Both the position numbers and the translations under genes were made by a program. Source: Sphingomonas sp. LY54 (lineage in GTDB: Bacteria; Pseudomonadota; Alphaproteobacteria; Sphingomonadales; Sphingomonadaceae). Taken from it: a stretch of 64,000 nucleotides of DNA. This document shows positions 19,832 to 29,847 of the stretch, piece after piece (the stretch's first letter is position 1; each line of letters starts with the position of its first letter). The notes under the pieces are model-generated. The model made no database searches. It had not been told where the DNA came from and saw only the letters and a program-made list of their open reading frames with translations. Location of the stretch: contig NZ_CP141588.1 of the NCBI RefSeq assembly GCF_035594035.1, forward strand, positions 2,191,501 through 2,255,500, written 5' to 3'.

Positions 19832-22000
19832 TCATTCGGGATGCGGCGGCGAACCGAGGCAGAAGCCGACCGAATCCTTGTTGTAATTGTTGCCCTGGCC
19901 GCTGTTGACGTTGGTGCGGTCCGAGGCGTGCAGCACCAGGGCGTAGCCGCACGGCGACATGCCCGCGGTATCGAGCGCGAAGCCCGTGCTGATGCCCGGA
20001 TCGGGGATCGCCCCGGCCAGGTAGAGGCTGCGTCCCGACGCGGGCGCAGGAAGCACGCCGGCGGCCGGCCCGGGCGGCAGGATTTCGAAGCTGAATGCGC
20101 CGAAATGCGGGTCGGTGACGCTGAACGTGCCGTTGAACACCGTATTCTCGTCGAAATGCGCGCAATCGCCGCCGACCAGCGTGAACGCGAGCGTTACGGC
20201 TGGCGCCTCGTTGTCGATCTCAACGGTGACGACATTGCTCTGGATGTCGACGAACGGGTTGGACGGATCCTTGATGTCGACGCGCAGCTCGTAGACGTTG
20301 CCATGCTCGCCGGCTCCGGTCCGCCACACCGCCAGGATGTTGCTCTCCACATAGTGGTTCGCCGAATAGTCCTGGTAGTCGTAATAGCCGTCCGGCGCGG
20401 CGTGCTGCGTCGTGGACGTGATGACCGGTCCCGGCGTTACGATCGTCATCGGGATGCCGTTGGGTTCCAGGTTGAGCGGCAGGAAGGCGCCTCCGCCTTG
20501 TGGGCGGATCATGACGCGGTATCGCGTGCCGGCATTGCCGTTGACGATCTTGCCGGCCAGATTGATGCGGCCGCCGAATGGCGCCTGGTTGAAATAGGCG
20601 CCGGTCGAAATGGCGACCGCGTCCTGCGCCAGCCCGGCGCTGTCGATCTTGCTGACCGGGATGCTGCCGACCGACGAGAGCAATGGCTCCGCCTTGTCGC
20701 CGACCTCGCGGCCGGGCGCGACATGGATGACCGTTTCCAGCCGGTTGCCCCAGACCGGCGTCTTGTCGGGCGAGCTGCAGGGTATCTTCACCTGCCACGA
20801 CAGGATGGCCCGGATCGGGATCAGTCGCGGGCCCTTTTGACACGGTATTCGGTAGCGGATCAGGTTGACCGGCAGGTGGACCGCGAACTCGAGCCCCGTG
20901 CGGGGGAATCTCGCGATGTCGTAGACGCGGACCTCGGCCGTGCCGAGACAGGTTTCGAAGGTGCCGTTATTGTTGAGGTCGGCCCAGAAGGTGACATATT
21001 CGCGGCTGCCCGATGTGCACGGGCCGCCCGAGAAACCGGTCGGCCGTTTGACGCGGACGACGCCGACCATGCTGTCGTCTTCCGGGTCATAGCCGATGCA
21101 CTCCAGTTCCTCATAGGTCGTGTTGCCATCGCCCGGGTCGAGCAAGGCAACCAGGTCCGGGAGGTTGGCGTCGATCGCCCCGAGCGTGAACGGCTGCTTC
21201 GACAGGGGCGAGCCCGGCGGCAGCCCGGCGGTTATCGCGCCGTGGCTGAGCAGGCTGTGCAGTTGCGGCAGCGCGTAGCGCTTGGGAGGGACGTCGCTCC
21301 CTTTGTAGAGCTTCTGCAGAGCCTCGACCGACAGCGCCTTGGGCTGCACGGCGACCGAGGACTCGAGGTCGAGCGCCTCGATCAGCTCCGGCGCCGGCTG
21401 GACCTTGGTGACCTCGAAGAGATCGTGGATCCGCCACCGCCGCAGCGGCTCGACCAGGATGTTGGTTTCATGGACGTTGCCCCAGAAAGGCGGCCAGTCC
21501 GGCATGTTGGCCGGCGGCGGCACGCTCCAGGAGAGGATCGCGCGGATGATGACGATCTGCGGCCGCAGGCAAATGCGCCGCCGGAAATCGGTGCGCCGCG
21601 TCGCCGCATATTCGAGCCGCGCGCGACCTTCGGTGCCCTCGGGAATGTCCCATACGGTGAAGGCCGAGAGGCCGAGATCGGTCCACGTCCCCCCATCGTC
21701 CCACGACGCGTAGAAACGCACGAACTCCTGGGACCCGTCGGTGCATAGTTGCCCGCCATAGCCGCTCGGCTCGTTGATGTAGACGACCGCTTCGAGCCGC
21801 TCTGTCTGGGGCTGGTAGCCGACGCAGCCGAGCTTTTCGAAGGTGGTGTTGCCTTGCAGAGAGACCCCGCCCTCGAACGCGCGCTTCGACTGGTCGTGCA
21901 GGAAATGCGGGTCGCTCAGGATCTGGGCGCGGAAGCGGCGGCGCAGGTCGATCAACCGCTTGATGTCCGACGGTCCGGCGGAGGGTGTCTTGGTAGCCAT
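19832..22000 (-). CDS. Orphan 722-residue protein with an internally duplicated cysteine-containing domain
   Basis: I do not recognise this protein. Residues ~50-184 and ~292-428 are a tandem duplication sharing NTT(F/Y)E.L.C.GY, G..CT.GS.E(F/Y)V.F.A, IRAILSW and WGN..ET. Three cysteines sit at equivalent places (59/301, 86/328, 144/387). The C-terminal ~290 residues look beta-rich (RYRVMIRPQGGG, NVYELRVDIKDPSNPFVDIQ) and could be immunoglobulin-like. No signal peptide or membrane segment is visible, although the cysteines and beta-sandwich look extracellular. GGGAG seven bases before the ATG at 22000 fixes the start. It is isolated from its neighbours by more than 140 bases on each side. Confidence 0.8.
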   Translation of the reverse strand: MATKTPSAGPSDIKRLIDLRRRFRAQILSDPHFLHDQSKRAFEGGVSLQGNTTFEKLGCVGYQPQTERLEAVVYINEPSGYGGQLCTDGSQEFVRFYASWDDGGTWTDLGLSAFTVWDIPEGTEGRARLEYAATRRTDFRRRICLRPQIVIIRAILSWSVPPPANMPDWPPFWGNVHETNILVEPLRRWRIHDLFEVTKVQPAPELIEALDLESSVAVQPKALSVEALQKLYKGSDVPPKRYALPQLHSLLSHGAITAGLPPGSPLSKQPFTLGAIDANLPDLVALLDPGDGNTTYEELECIGYDPEDDSMVGVVRVKRPTGFSGGPCTSGSREYVTFWADLNNNGTFETCLGTAEVRVYDIARFPRTGLEFAVHLPVNLIRYRIPCQKGPRLIPIRAILSWQVKIPCSSPDKTPVWGNRLETVIHVAPGREVGDKAEPLLSSVGSIPVSKIDSAGLAQDAVAISTGAYFNQAPFGGRINLAGKIVNGNAGTRYRVMIRPQGGGAFLPLNLEPNGIPMTIVTPGPVITSTTQHAAPDGYYDYQDYSANHYVESNILAVWRTGAGEHGNVYELRVDIKDPSNPFVDIQSNVVTVEIDNEAPAVTLAFTLVGGDCAHFDENTVFNGTFSVTDPHFGAFSFEILPPGPAAGVLPAPASGRSLYLAGAIPDPGISTGFALDTAGMSPCGYALVLHASDRTNVNSGQGNNYNKDSVGFCLGSPPHPE

Positions 22001-22069
22001 GGCGATCTCCCGTCGTGCCGAAGCACGGCTCATGACGAGTGGAGTAATCGCCCCCTAAGGCCCCAAATT

Positions 22070-22160
22070 TTACGCCTCGGCCGGAATCGAGTCGAGGAAC
22101 AAGAACATCCGATTTAGTCGGTTCTTGGCGCGAGAGAGCGCGGCATAAACGCACCGGCCG
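22070..22160 (-). pseudogene. Possible remnant of an SF1 helicase C-terminus (motif VI)
   Basis: In the gap between the M28 peptidase and the orphan gene, the minus strand reads CVYAALSRAKNRLNRMFLFL followed by a few residues and a stop at 22070. The segment resembles helicase motif VI of UvrD/RecD-like enzymes (usual form lYvAlSRAk.rL). No start codon or upstream helicase domain is present; the frame runs into the end of the peptidase gene. It may be a decayed fragment or coincidence. Confidence 0.2.
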
Positions 22161-22205
22161 CGCCCGGCCCCTGCACGTTCGGGCAAGGGCGGGGCGTCGC
22201 CGGGC

Positions 22206-23819
22206 TTAGCGCCCAGCCTTGGGCTGGCCGGCGGCGAAGGTGTCGCCGAAGAAGTTCTTGGCATACCAACGCGGCGCCTCGTCGGCGTCGGCGATCTCGC
22301 GGGCGATCAGATAGTTGATGCGCGCGAATTTGGCGCCGGCCTGCCAGTCGATCGGCTGCTTCAGATCGTCGCTGACCTTGTGATAGTTGGTCGACAGGAA
22401 GCCGGTGAACTGCTTGTCGCCGCCATTGCCGAAGCCGGTCATCAGGAACACCGACGGCACGCCCTCCTGGACGAAGCGGTAATGATCGGAGCGGACGAAC
22501 AGATTCTCCTGCGGCAGCGGATCGGCGGCGAGCGCCACGTTCATCTGCGCGCCGGCGCGCTTCACGATCGGGCCCAGCGTCGAATGTTCGGCGCCGAAGG
22601 CGATCACGTCGGTGAAGTCGTAGAGCAAGACCGGCATGTCGAGATTGACGACGCCGACCAGCTTGCCGTCGCCGATCACCGGATGCTTGGCGAGATATTG
22701 CGAGCCGAGCAGCCCCTTCTCCTCGGCGGTGACGGCGGCGAACAGGATCGAGCGGCGCGGCCGCTCGCCGGTCTCGGCCATGGCGCGGGCGACCTCGAGC
22801 ATGGTCGAAATGCCCGTCGCATTGTCCATCGCGCCATTATAGATCTTGTCCGCGCCCTCGCGCTTCGGATTGACGCCCTCATGGTCGAGGTGGGCCATCA
22901 GCAGCACATATTCGCCGGCGAGCGCCGGGTCCGCCCCGGGCAGGATGGCGACGACGTTCGGGCTGGTCGCCTTGGCGACCACGCTCTGGCGGTCGACCTT
23001 GATCGAGCGCTTCAGCGCGAACCCCTTGGGCTTGGCGCCGTCCTTGTCGGCCTTGGCCAGCACGGCCGCGAGCGGCGTCTTGGCCCCGGCGAACAGGGCC
23101 TCGGCGGCGGGCGTGTCGAGCGTGAGCGTGGCGCGGATGCCGGGGGCGCTGCTGAACGGCTGGCCGTCGGTGCCGACCCAGGTCATGCTCGCCTCGCGCG
23201 ACGACTGGGCCATTTCCGTCCAGGGCCGCCGCTTCTGGTCGGCGAGCGTGCGCAGATAGACGACGCCGATCGCGCCGCGCTCCTGCGCCATCCTGGTCTT
23301 CTGCGAATTGAGGTGGGCGGCCAGCTCGCTCGGGGTGCCCTTGGGGAAGCCGCTCAGCAGGGCGACGACCTTGCCCCTGACGTCGAGGCCCGCATAATCG
23401 TTGAAGCCCTGGGCCGGGGCGTCGATGCCGTAGCCGGCGAAGACCACCGGCGCTTCGAGGCTCTGGCTCGGCTCGCGCGCACTGGCGCCGATCGACAGAT
23501 GCTTGCCATTCTCGAAGGTCTGGCCGCCGATCGTCACGGTCGCGGGCGTCTCGCCGAGCTTGTAGGTGACGAACGGCACCGGCTGATACCAGCCGTCCGC
23601 GCCGGCGGGCTTGAGTCCCAGGCCCTCGAACTGCGTCGCGACGTACCGGGCGGCGATGTCATAGCCGCGCGTGCCGGTCTCGCGGCCTTCGAGCAGATCG
23701 TCGGCCAGGAAGGCGACGTGCGAGCGGAATCCGTCGGCCGTGAATTCGGGAGCGGCCTGGGCGAACGACACGGCCGACATCGATACCGCGGCCATTGCCG
23801 CCATCAGTTTTAAACGCAT
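22206..23819 (-). CDS. Exported M28 family zinc peptidase
   Basis: 537 residues with a signal peptide cleaved after AQA (about residue 23). The M28 di-zinc site is complete: H in LLMAHLDHEG, D in GAMDNATG, E-E in AVTAEEKG, D in VVNLDMP and H in NYHKVSDD. A PA-type insert (about residues 110-260) precedes the second half of the catalytic domain, as in bacterial aminopeptidases of this family. It probably trims peptides in the periplasm. AAGGA lies five bases before the ATG. It is divergent from the M16 peptidase across 125 bases, so the two exported peptidases may share a control region. Confidence 0.9.
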   Translation of the reverse strand: MRLKLMAAMAAVSMSAVSFAQAAPEFTADGFRSHVAFLADDLLEGRETGTRGYDIAARYVATQFEGLGLKPAGADGWYQPVPFVTYKLGETPATVTIGGQTFENGKHLSIGASAREPSQSLEAPVVFAGYGIDAPAQGFNDYAGLDVRGKVVALLSGFPKGTPSELAAHLNSQKTRMAQERGAIGVVYLRTLADQKRRPWTEMAQSSREASMTWVGTDGQPFSSAPGIRATLTLDTPAAEALFAGAKTPLAAVLAKADKDGAKPKGFALKRSIKVDRQSVVAKATSPNVVAILPGADPALAGEYVLLMAHLDHEGVNPKREGADKIYNGAMDNATGISTMLEVARAMAETGERPRRSILFAAVTAEEKGLLGSQYLAKHPVIGDGKLVGVVNLDMPVLLYDFTDVIAFGAEHSTLGPIVKRAGAQMNVALAADPLPQENLFVRSDHYRFVQEGVPSVFLMTGFGNGGDKQFTGFLSTNYHKVSDDLKQPIDWQAGAKFARINYLIAREIADADEAPRWYAKNFFGDTFAAGQPKAGR

Positions 23820-23944
23820 GGGATCCTTCGAATAGGGTTCGGGGCGAAACCTATATCTCCAAGGCCCCTTGTCCAGCCCCTTGGCGTATTGCGCCGCTAA
23901 AACGGTGGGTTATGGTGGGCGCCGAAGAATCGAAGGGGACCAAC

Positions 23945-26845
23945 ATGCGCCATAAGCTGCTGACAATCATCCTGCTTTCGTCGCTGGCGCTTCCCGCCTG
24001 CACGACCACGCCCGCCGAACGGACCGCGGCGGTATCGACGGCAGGCAGTTCGGCGCCCGCGCCGGTGGCCGATCTCGTCCGCGCGGTCGACATCCCCTAT
24101 CAGGAGTTCACGCTCGACAACGGCCTGCGGGTCATCGTCCACGAGGACCGCAAGGCCCCGGTGGTCGCGGCCTCCATCTGGTACAATGTCGGATCGAAGG
24201 ACGAGCCCAAGGGCAAGACCGGCTTCGCCCATTTGTTCGAGCATCTGATGTTCAACGGATCGGAGAATGCCCCGGGCGACTTCTTCGAACCGCTGCAGCA
24301 GATCGGCGCCACCGATTTGAACGGTACCACCTGGTTCGACCGCACCAATTATTTCCAGACGGTGCCCAAGGCGGCGCTGGAAACGATCCTGTTCCTCGAG
24401 AGCGACCGCATGGGCCACCTGCTCGGCGCGGTCACCCAGGAGAAGCTCGATAACCAGCGCGGCGTCGTCCAGAACGAGAAGCGGCAGGGCGACAACCAGC
24501 CCTACGGCCTGGTCGAATATGCCGAGCTGGAGGCGCTGTTTCCGGAAGGCCACCCCTATCGCCATTCGACGATCGGCTCGATGGCCGACCTCGATTCGGC
24601 CAGCCTCGCCGACGTGAAGCAGTGGTTCCGCGACAATTACGGCCCCAACAACGCGGTGCTCGTGCTGGCCGGCGACGTCGATGTCGCGACGGCGAAGACG
24701 CTCGTCACCAAATATTTCGGCGACATTCCGCGCGGACCGGTCAACGAGCCGGCCGCGGCCGACGTGTCGACGCTCAAGGCGCCGCTCACGCAGGTGATGA
24801 AGGATCGTGTCGCCACGACGCGCATCTACAGGAAATGGGCCGTCCCCGGCATGCTCGATCCGGAAGTCGTGCCGCTCGAAGTCGGCGCCTCGGTGCTCGG
24901 CGGCCTCGCCAGCTCGCGGCTCGACAACGAGCTGGTGCGCAAGGACCAGACCGCTGTCCGCGTATCGGCCGATCTTCAGGACTTCCACCGCGTCGGGATC
25001 TTCGACGTCCAGGTCGACGTGAAGCCGGGCGCTGACGCCAATGCGGTGGCGCAACGGCTCGATGCGATCATCGCCGATCTCATCCAGAACGGGCCAACCC
25101 AGGACGAGGTGCAGCGCGTCGCGATGACGGTCGTCTCGGACCGCATCCGCGGGCTCGAGCAGGTCGGCGGGTTCGGCGGCAAGGCGGTCGCGCTGGCCGA
25201 AGGCGAGCTCTACGCCAACGATCCGGAATTCTACCAGAAGCAGCTTCTCGCCGTTTCCCAGCAGACGCCGGCCACCGTCCGCGCCGCGCTGCAGAAGTGG
25301 CTGACACGTCCGGTCTATGCGCTGACCGTTATTCCCGGCGAGCGCGATCCCTATGTCGAGGCGGGCGCAAAGAAGGGCGCCGTCGCGTCGCAGCGCCCGC
25401 GTTACTATCGCACGCCCGGTGCGGACGAGCAGCCGCTGGCGCCCAAGCCGCAGGCGCATGAGCCGCGCAGCTTCTTCCAGGTCGACCGCTCGAAGCTCCC
25501 CGAAGTCGGCCCGATCGCCGACCTCGACTTCCCCGACGTCGAGCGCGCCACTCTGTCCAACGGCATCAAGGTCGCGTTCGCGCGCCGCGCAGCCGTGCCG
25601 GTCGTACTCGTGTCGATGCAGTTCGACGCCGGCTATGCTTCGGACCCGAAGACCAAGCTCGGCCTGCAAAGCCTGATGGCGACATTGATGGACGAGGGAA
25701 CTGCTACCCTCGATTCCCGCGAGCTGGCGGAGGCGCGCGAGCGGCTCGGCGCAGAACTCTCGATCGCGCCGTCGCTCGACCGCACGACCGTGACCTTGTC
25801 GGCGCTGAAGCCCAACCTCGCGGCCTCGCTCGATCTGATGGCGGACGTGGTCAAGAATCCCGCCTTCGAGCCGAGCGAGTTCGAACGGCTCCGCTCGCAG
25901 CAGCTGACGCGCATCGCCAGCGAGCTCACCCAGCCGACCGGCATCGCGCTGCGGACGCTGCCGCCCCTGCTCTACGGCGACCAGCATCCCTACGGGACGC
26001 CGTTCACCGGCTCGGGCCGCGCCGAGACGGTCACCGCGCTCACGCGCGATGACGTCGTCGCAGCCCACCGGAGCTGGATCCGCCCCGAAAATGCTGAAGT
26101 GTTTGTCGTGGGCGACACCAGCCTAGCCGAGATCACCCCGATGCTGGAGGCCCGCTTCGGCCATTGGGCACCTCCGGCGGCGCCGCGCGTCGAGAAGAAT
26201 TTCGACGTGGCCATCGTTGCGCCGAAGCCGCGCATCGTGCTGGTCGATCGGCCGCAATCGCCGCAATCGATGATTCTCGCCGGCGAGATCCTGCCGGGCA
26301 AGGGCACCGACGATCTCACGACCCTGCTGGCCGCCAATGACGTGCTCGGCGGGAGCTTCCTGTCGCGCCTCAACATGGACCTGCGCGAGACCAAGGGCTG
26401 GGCCTATGGCGTGTCGGGCTTCGTCAACCGAACCGAGCACCAGTCGCCCTATATCGTCTTCGCCCCGGTCCAGGCCGATCGCACCGGCGATTCGATCAAG
26501 GCGCTTCAGGAGCAGATGCAGGCGTTCCTGGGCAGCAAGGGCGTTACCCCGGCCGAGCTGACCCGGACGATGAACGGCAATATCCGCGAACTGCCGGGCA
26601 GCTTCGAGACTTCGGGCGCGGTGCTCTCTGCGATGCAGGGCAATGCGCTGTTCGACCGGCCCGACAATTACCAGGAGACGCTGGCCAGCCGCTATCGCGC
26701 GATGACGGCGGCCGACCTCGACAAGGCGGCGCGGGCGGCCGTCGACCCGGCCAAGTTGGTCTGGGTCGTGGTCGGCGACGCCGCCAAGATCCGCAGCCAG
26801 CTCGACAAGCTCGGCATGCCGGTCGAGGTCGCGACTCTGAAGTGA
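23945..26845 (+). CDS. M16 family zinc peptidase, lipoprotein
   Basis: 966 residues. The lipobox LPAC (Cys19) indicates a lipid-anchored envelope protein. The N-terminal M16 domain has the inverted zinc motif HLFEH (H96, E99, H100) in GFAHLFEHLMFNGSENAP, with downstream acidic ligands. The second half (from about residue 520) is a second M16 domain pair without the HxxEH motif, the usual non-catalytic half that closes the chamber. AGGGGA lies just before the ATG at 23945; earlier in-frame starts would put extra residues before the lipoprotein signal. Expected role is degradation of small peptides in the periplasm. It ends at a GC-rich hairpin shared with purK. Confidence 0.9.
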   Translation: MRHKLLTIILLSSLALPACTTTPAERTAAVSTAGSSAPAPVADLVRAVDIPYQEFTLDNGLRVIVHEDRKAPVVAASIWYNVGSKDEPKGKTGFAHLFEHLMFNGSENAPGDFFEPLQQIGATDLNGTTWFDRTNYFQTVPKAALETILFLESDRMGHLLGAVTQEKLDNQRGVVQNEKRQGDNQPYGLVEYAELEALFPEGHPYRHSTIGSMADLDSASLADVKQWFRDNYGPNNAVLVLAGDVDVATAKTLVTKYFGDIPRGPVNEPAAADVSTLKAPLTQVMKDRVATTRIYRKWAVPGMLDPEVVPLEVGASVLGGLASSRLDNELVRKDQTAVRVSADLQDFHRVGIFDVQVDVKPGADANAVAQRLDAIIADLIQNGPTQDEVQRVAMTVVSDRIRGLEQVGGFGGKAVALAEGELYANDPEFYQKQLLAVSQQTPATVRAALQKWLTRPVYALTVIPGERDPYVEAGAKKGAVASQRPRYYRTPGADEQPLAPKPQAHEPRSFFQVDRSKLPEVGPIADLDFPDVERATLSNGIKVAFARRAAVPVVLVSMQFDAGYASDPKTKLGLQSLMATLMDEGTATLDSRELAEARERLGAELSIAPSLDRTTVTLSALKPNLAASLDLMADVVKNPAFEPSEFERLRSQQLTRIASELTQPTGIALRTLPPLLYGDQHPYGTPFTGSGRAETVTALTRDDVVAAHRSWIRPENAEVFVVGDTSLAEITPMLEARFGHWAPPAAPRVEKNFDVAIVAPKPRIVLVDRPQSPQSMILAGEILPGKGTDDLTTLLAANDVLGGSFLSRLNMDLRETKGWAYGVSGFVNRTEHQSPYIVFAPVQADRTGDSIKALQEQMQAFLGSKGVTPAELTRTMNGNIRELPGSFETSGAVLSAMQGNALFDRPDNYQETLASRYRAMTAADLDKAARAAVDPAKLVWVVVGDAAKIRSQLDKLGMPVEVATLK

Positions 26846-26855
26846 GGGTGCAAGC

Positions 26856-26881
26856 GATCCGCCCTCCCCGGAGGGCGGATC
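26856..26881. terminator. GC-rich hairpin between convergent M16 and purK genes
   Basis: A 12-bp perfect inverted repeat (GATCCGCCCTCC and its complement) with a 2-base gap lies in the 45-base gap between the two stop codons. No T-tract follows, so it may act as a bidirectional roadblock or RNA 3' end protector rather than a classical terminator. Confidence 0.55.
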
Positions 26882-26890
26882 GGGCTGCGC

Positions 26891-27961
26891 TCAGGGTTTG
26901 CCGACGAGCCGGGTGACGTGGCCCATCTTGCGGCCGGGGCGGGTCGTGCCCTTGCCGTACAGGTGCAGATGGACGGTGCGGTCGGACAATATCTGCGCCC
27001 AGTCGCGCACGTCCTCGCCGATCAGGTTCTGCATCTCGACCCGCGGCACAACCAGATCGGGCGCGCCGAGCGGGAGGCCGCAGACGGCGCGGATATGGTT
27101 CTCGAACTGCGACGTGAGCGCACCCTCGATCGTCCAGTGGCCGCTATTGTGGACGCGCGGCGCCATCTCGTTGAACACCGCACCCTCGGCTCCGTCGAAG
27201 AACTCGAGCGTCAGCAGCCCGACATAATCGAGCGCGTCGGCGACCTTGCGGGCGAGCGCCTCGGCCTCCTTTATGGCCGGGCGCAGGGCCGGGGAGGCGG
27301 GCACGGTCGAGCGATCGAGGATGCCGCTTTCGTGCACATTCTCCGGCGCGTCCCAGATCACGATCTCGCCGGAGGGGGTGCGGCACAAAAGGATCGAGAA
27401 TTCCGCATCGAACGGGACGAAGCCCTCGAGCACGCAGGGCGCGCCCTTCACTGCGTCCCAGGCAGCGTCGGCATCAGCCGGATTCATGATGCGCGCCTGG
27501 CCCTTGCCGTCATAACCGAAGCGCCGTGTCTTCAGGATCGCGGGCGTGCCGATTTCGGCAAGCGCCCGGCCGAGCTCCTCGCGGCTGGAGACGGCGGCGA
27601 ACGGCGCCGGACGCCCGCCGAGGCCGGCGACGAATTCCTTTTCGGAGAGCCGGTCCTGCGCCACTTCGAGCGCGGCCCGGGGCGGATAAACCGGCACCTT
27701 CTCGGCGAGCGCCTTCAGGGGGCCCGCGGCGATATTCTCGAATTCGTAGGTGGCGACGTCGACGCTGGCGCCGAAGCGCGCGAGCGCTACCTCGTCGTCA
27801 TAGGCGCCGCGCGTGAACAAAGCCGCGACCTCGGCCGCCGGCGGCGCCTCGTCGGGCGCGTAGATATGGATCTTGTAGCCGAGCTGGGCCGCCGCCATGG
27901 CGAGCATGCGCCCGAGCTGGCCGCCGCCGACGATGCCGATCGTGGAGCCCGGTGCGATCAT
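26891..27961 (-). CDS. purK: 5-(carboxyamino)imidazole ribonucleotide synthase
   Basis: The 356-residue ATP-grasp enzyme converts AIR, ATP and bicarbonate to N5-CAIR in purine synthesis. It begins with the nucleotide-binding [13 protein letters not shown], and has [14 protein letters not shown] (ATP-grasp lid), EFSILLCR and [15 protein letters not shown] with the metal-binding Glu/Asn. The ATG at 27961 overlaps the purE stop by four bases, so translation is coupled; a further upstream in-frame start would add only residues inside purE. Confidence 0.97.
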   Translation of the reverse strand: MIAPGSTIGIVGGGQLGRMLAMAAAQLGYKIHIYAPDEAPPAAEVAALFTRGAYDDEVALARFGASVDVATYEFENIAAGPLKALAEKVPVYPPRAALEVAQDRLSEKEFVAGLGGRPAPFAAVSSREELGRALAEIGTPAILKTRRFGYDGKGQARIMNPADADAAWDAVKGAPCVLEGFVPFDAEFSILLCRTPSGEIVIWDAPENVHESGILDRSTVPASPALRPAIKEAEALARKVADALDYVGLLTLEFFDGAEGAVFNEMAPRVHNSGHWTIEGALTSQFENHIRAVCGLPLGAPDLVVPRVEMQNLIGEDVRDWAQILSDRTVHLHLYGKGTTRPGRKMGHVTRLVGKP

Positions 27962-28446
27962 TCGGGGCGCTCGGCGATTCCGTCGGTCTGGCGCTGGCGC
28001 CACGCGTCGAGCCGGCCGGCGAGGGCTTCGTCGTGCGTGGCAAGGATCGCGGCGGCGAGCAGGCCGGCATTGGTCGCTCCGGCCTTGCCGATCGCGAGCG
28101 TGCCGACCGGGATGCCGCCGGGCATCTGGACAATGGAGAGGAGGCTGTCCATGCCGGACAGGGCCTTGGATTCCACCGGCACGCCGAGCACGGGAAGGCG
28201 GGTCATCGACGCCGCCATGCCGGGAAGGTGGGCGGCGCCGCCAGCGCCCGCGATGATGGCCTTGAGGCCGCGGCCGACGGCGCTCTTGGCATATTCGACG
28301 AGCCGGTCGGGGGTGCGGTGCGCCGAGACGATGCGCGTCTCATAGGGCACTTCGAGCACGTCCAGGACGTCGGCGGCGTGGCGCATCGTCTCCCAGTCGG
28401 ACTGGCTGCCCATGATGATCCCGATCTGCGGAGCTTCGTCTGCCAA
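27958..28446 (-). CDS. purE: N5-carboxyaminoimidazole ribonucleotide mutase
   Basis: The 162-residue class I PurE turns N5-CAIR into CAIR, the step after Pur[13 protein letters not shown] carries the phosphate-binding GS.SD, followed by [10 protein letters not shown] and [12 protein letters not shown] with the catalytic histidine. The start is a TTG at 28446 giving [13 protein letters not shown], preceded by AAGGG seven bases upstream; no ATG or GTG is suitably placed, and the next ATG downstream would delete the first strand. It forms a coupled operon with purK. Confidence 0.95.
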   Translation of the reverse strand: MADEAPQIGIIMGSQSDWETMRHAADVLDVLEVPYETRIVSAHRTPDRLVEYAKSAVGRGLKAIIAGAGGAAHLPGMAASMTRLPVLGVPVESKALSGMDSLLSIVQMPGGIPVGTLAIGKAGATNAGLLAAAILATHDEALAGRLDAWRQRQTDGIAERPE

Positions 28447-28581
28447 TTTTCTACCCTTTTGCCCGGCGAAGCGGCACTTCTTAACCACCGACCCCCCGCT
28501 AGGCAATTGGGGGCGCCGCCTCTTTTGGCGATGCGTTAACGGATGGCGCGTAGGATCGGGCGTCGAAAGGCGGACGGTCGC

Positions 28582-29163
28582 ATGGCGGAAGACGAAAAAG
28601 CACAGGTGCATCTGATCGAGCAGCTGAGCGACGAAAATGCCTTGCTGCGCGCCTCGCTCGCCGAGATGCGCGAGCGCGTGGCGGAGCTGGAGCAGATCGC
28701 CGACAGCGACACGCTGACGCCGTTACCCAATCGCCGCCGCTTCCTGCGCGAGCTCGAACGCGTCGTCAGCCATGCCAATCGCCACGGCACGCCAGCGGCG
28801 CTGCTCCACATCGATCTCGGTGGGTTGAAGGCGATCAACGACCGCTATGGCCATGTCGCGGGCGACGCCGCGCTGATCCATGTCGCGCGCCTGCTCGCCG
28901 AGCTCATCCGCTCGACCGACGTGCTGGCGCGCATCGGCGGCGACGAGTTCGGCCTGATCGTCGACCATCTCGACCATAACAGCGCGATCGAGACCGCAGA
29001 GCGGCTCGAACGCTGCATCGCCGCCGATCCGCTCGACGTCGGTGGGGCCTCGGTGTCGCTCGAAGCGGCGATCGGCGTGGCCACCATCCTTCCCGGCGAC
29101 AGCGCCGACGACGTCATGCTGCGCGCCGACCGCAATCTGCACCGCGCGAAGAGCGGCGACTAG
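28582..29163 (+). CDS. Diguanylate cyclase (GGDEF domain)
   Basis: 193 residues from the ATG at 28582 (an ATG at 28543 would add 13 residues but has no ribosome-binding site). A short coiled coil (residues ~5-40, [20 protein letters not shown]) precedes one GGDEF domain with the intact IGGDEF active site. An RxxD inhibitory site (RSTD) lies five residues before it, so product feedback by cyclic di-GMP is expected. There is no sensor or membrane segment, so the coiled coil probably drives the dimerisation needed for activity. It is convergent with gpmA, overlapping by four bases. Confidence 0.9.
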   Translation: MAEDEKAQVHLIEQLSDENALLRASLAEMRERVAELEQIADSDTLTPLPNRRRFLRELERVVSHANRHGTPAALLHIDLGGLKAINDRYGHVAGDAALIHVARLLAELIRSTDVLARIGGDEFGLIVDHLDHNSAIETAERLERCIAADPLDVGGASVSLEAAIGVATILPGDSADDVMLRADRNLHRAKSGD

Positions 29164-29846
29164 CGGTCCTTCAAATAGTAACGCTCCAGGGCGTTGAGCT
29201 GGTCGTCTAGCTCGTAGACGATCGGCTGGCCGGTCGGGATTTCGAGGCCGGTAATCTCATCGTCCGGGATGTTGGAGAGATGCTTGACCAGAGCGCGCAG
29301 CGAATTGCCGTGCGCCGAGATGAGCACGCGCTCGCCCCGCTTCAGCGCCGGCGCGATCCGCTCTTCCCAGTAGGGCAGGACGCGCTCGATCGTATCCTTC
29401 AGGCTCTCGGTGCGCGGAATGGCGATCCCGGCATAGCGGCGGTCGCCGGCGAGGTCATATTCGCTGTCGGCCTCGAGCTCCGGCGGCGGGATGTCGAACG
29501 ACCGGCGCCAGATCTTGACCTGCTCCTCGCCGACCTTGGCCGTCATCTCGGCCTTATTGAGGCCGGTAAGGCCGCCATAATGGCGCTCGTTCAGCTGCCA
29601 GCTCTTCTCGACCGGAAGCCACAGGCGCAGCATCGGCTCCAACGCCAGGTGCAGCGTCTTAATGGCGCGGGTCTGCAGGCTGGTGAAGCAAATGTCGAAG
29701 TCGAGCCCCTTCGACCCCATCAGCTCGCCGGCGAGCCGCGCTTCCTCCACGCCCTTCGGCGTCAGGTCGACGTCCCACCAGCCGGTGAAGCGATTTTCCA
29801 GGTTCCACGACGACTGGCCGTGGCGGATCAGCACGAGACGGGGCAT
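29160..29846 (-). CDS. gpmA: 2,3-bisphosphoglycerate-dependent phosphoglycerate mutase
   Basis: The 228-residue enzyme interconverts 3- and 2-phosphoglycerate in glycolysis. [20 protein letters not shown] holds the phospho-accepting His9; [11 protein letters not shown] and [10 protein letters not shown] (second catalytic His) complete the site. It lies one base after the M14 carboxypeptidase gene on the same strand, forming the end of a DUF4136-M14-gpmA operon; this pairing has no obvious metabolic reason. Confidence 0.96.
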   Translation of the reverse strand: MPRLVLIRHGQSSWNLENRFTGWWDVDLTPKGVEEARLAGELMGSKGLDFDICFTSLQTRAIKTLHLALEPMLRLWLPVEKSWQLNERHYGGLTGLNKAEMTAKVGEEQVKIWRRSFDIPPPELEADSEYDLAGDRRYAGIAIPRTESLKDTIERVLPYWEERIAPALKRGERVLISAHGNSLRALVKHLSNIPDDEITGLEIPTGQPIVYELDDQLNALERYYLKDR

Positions 29847-29847
29847 T

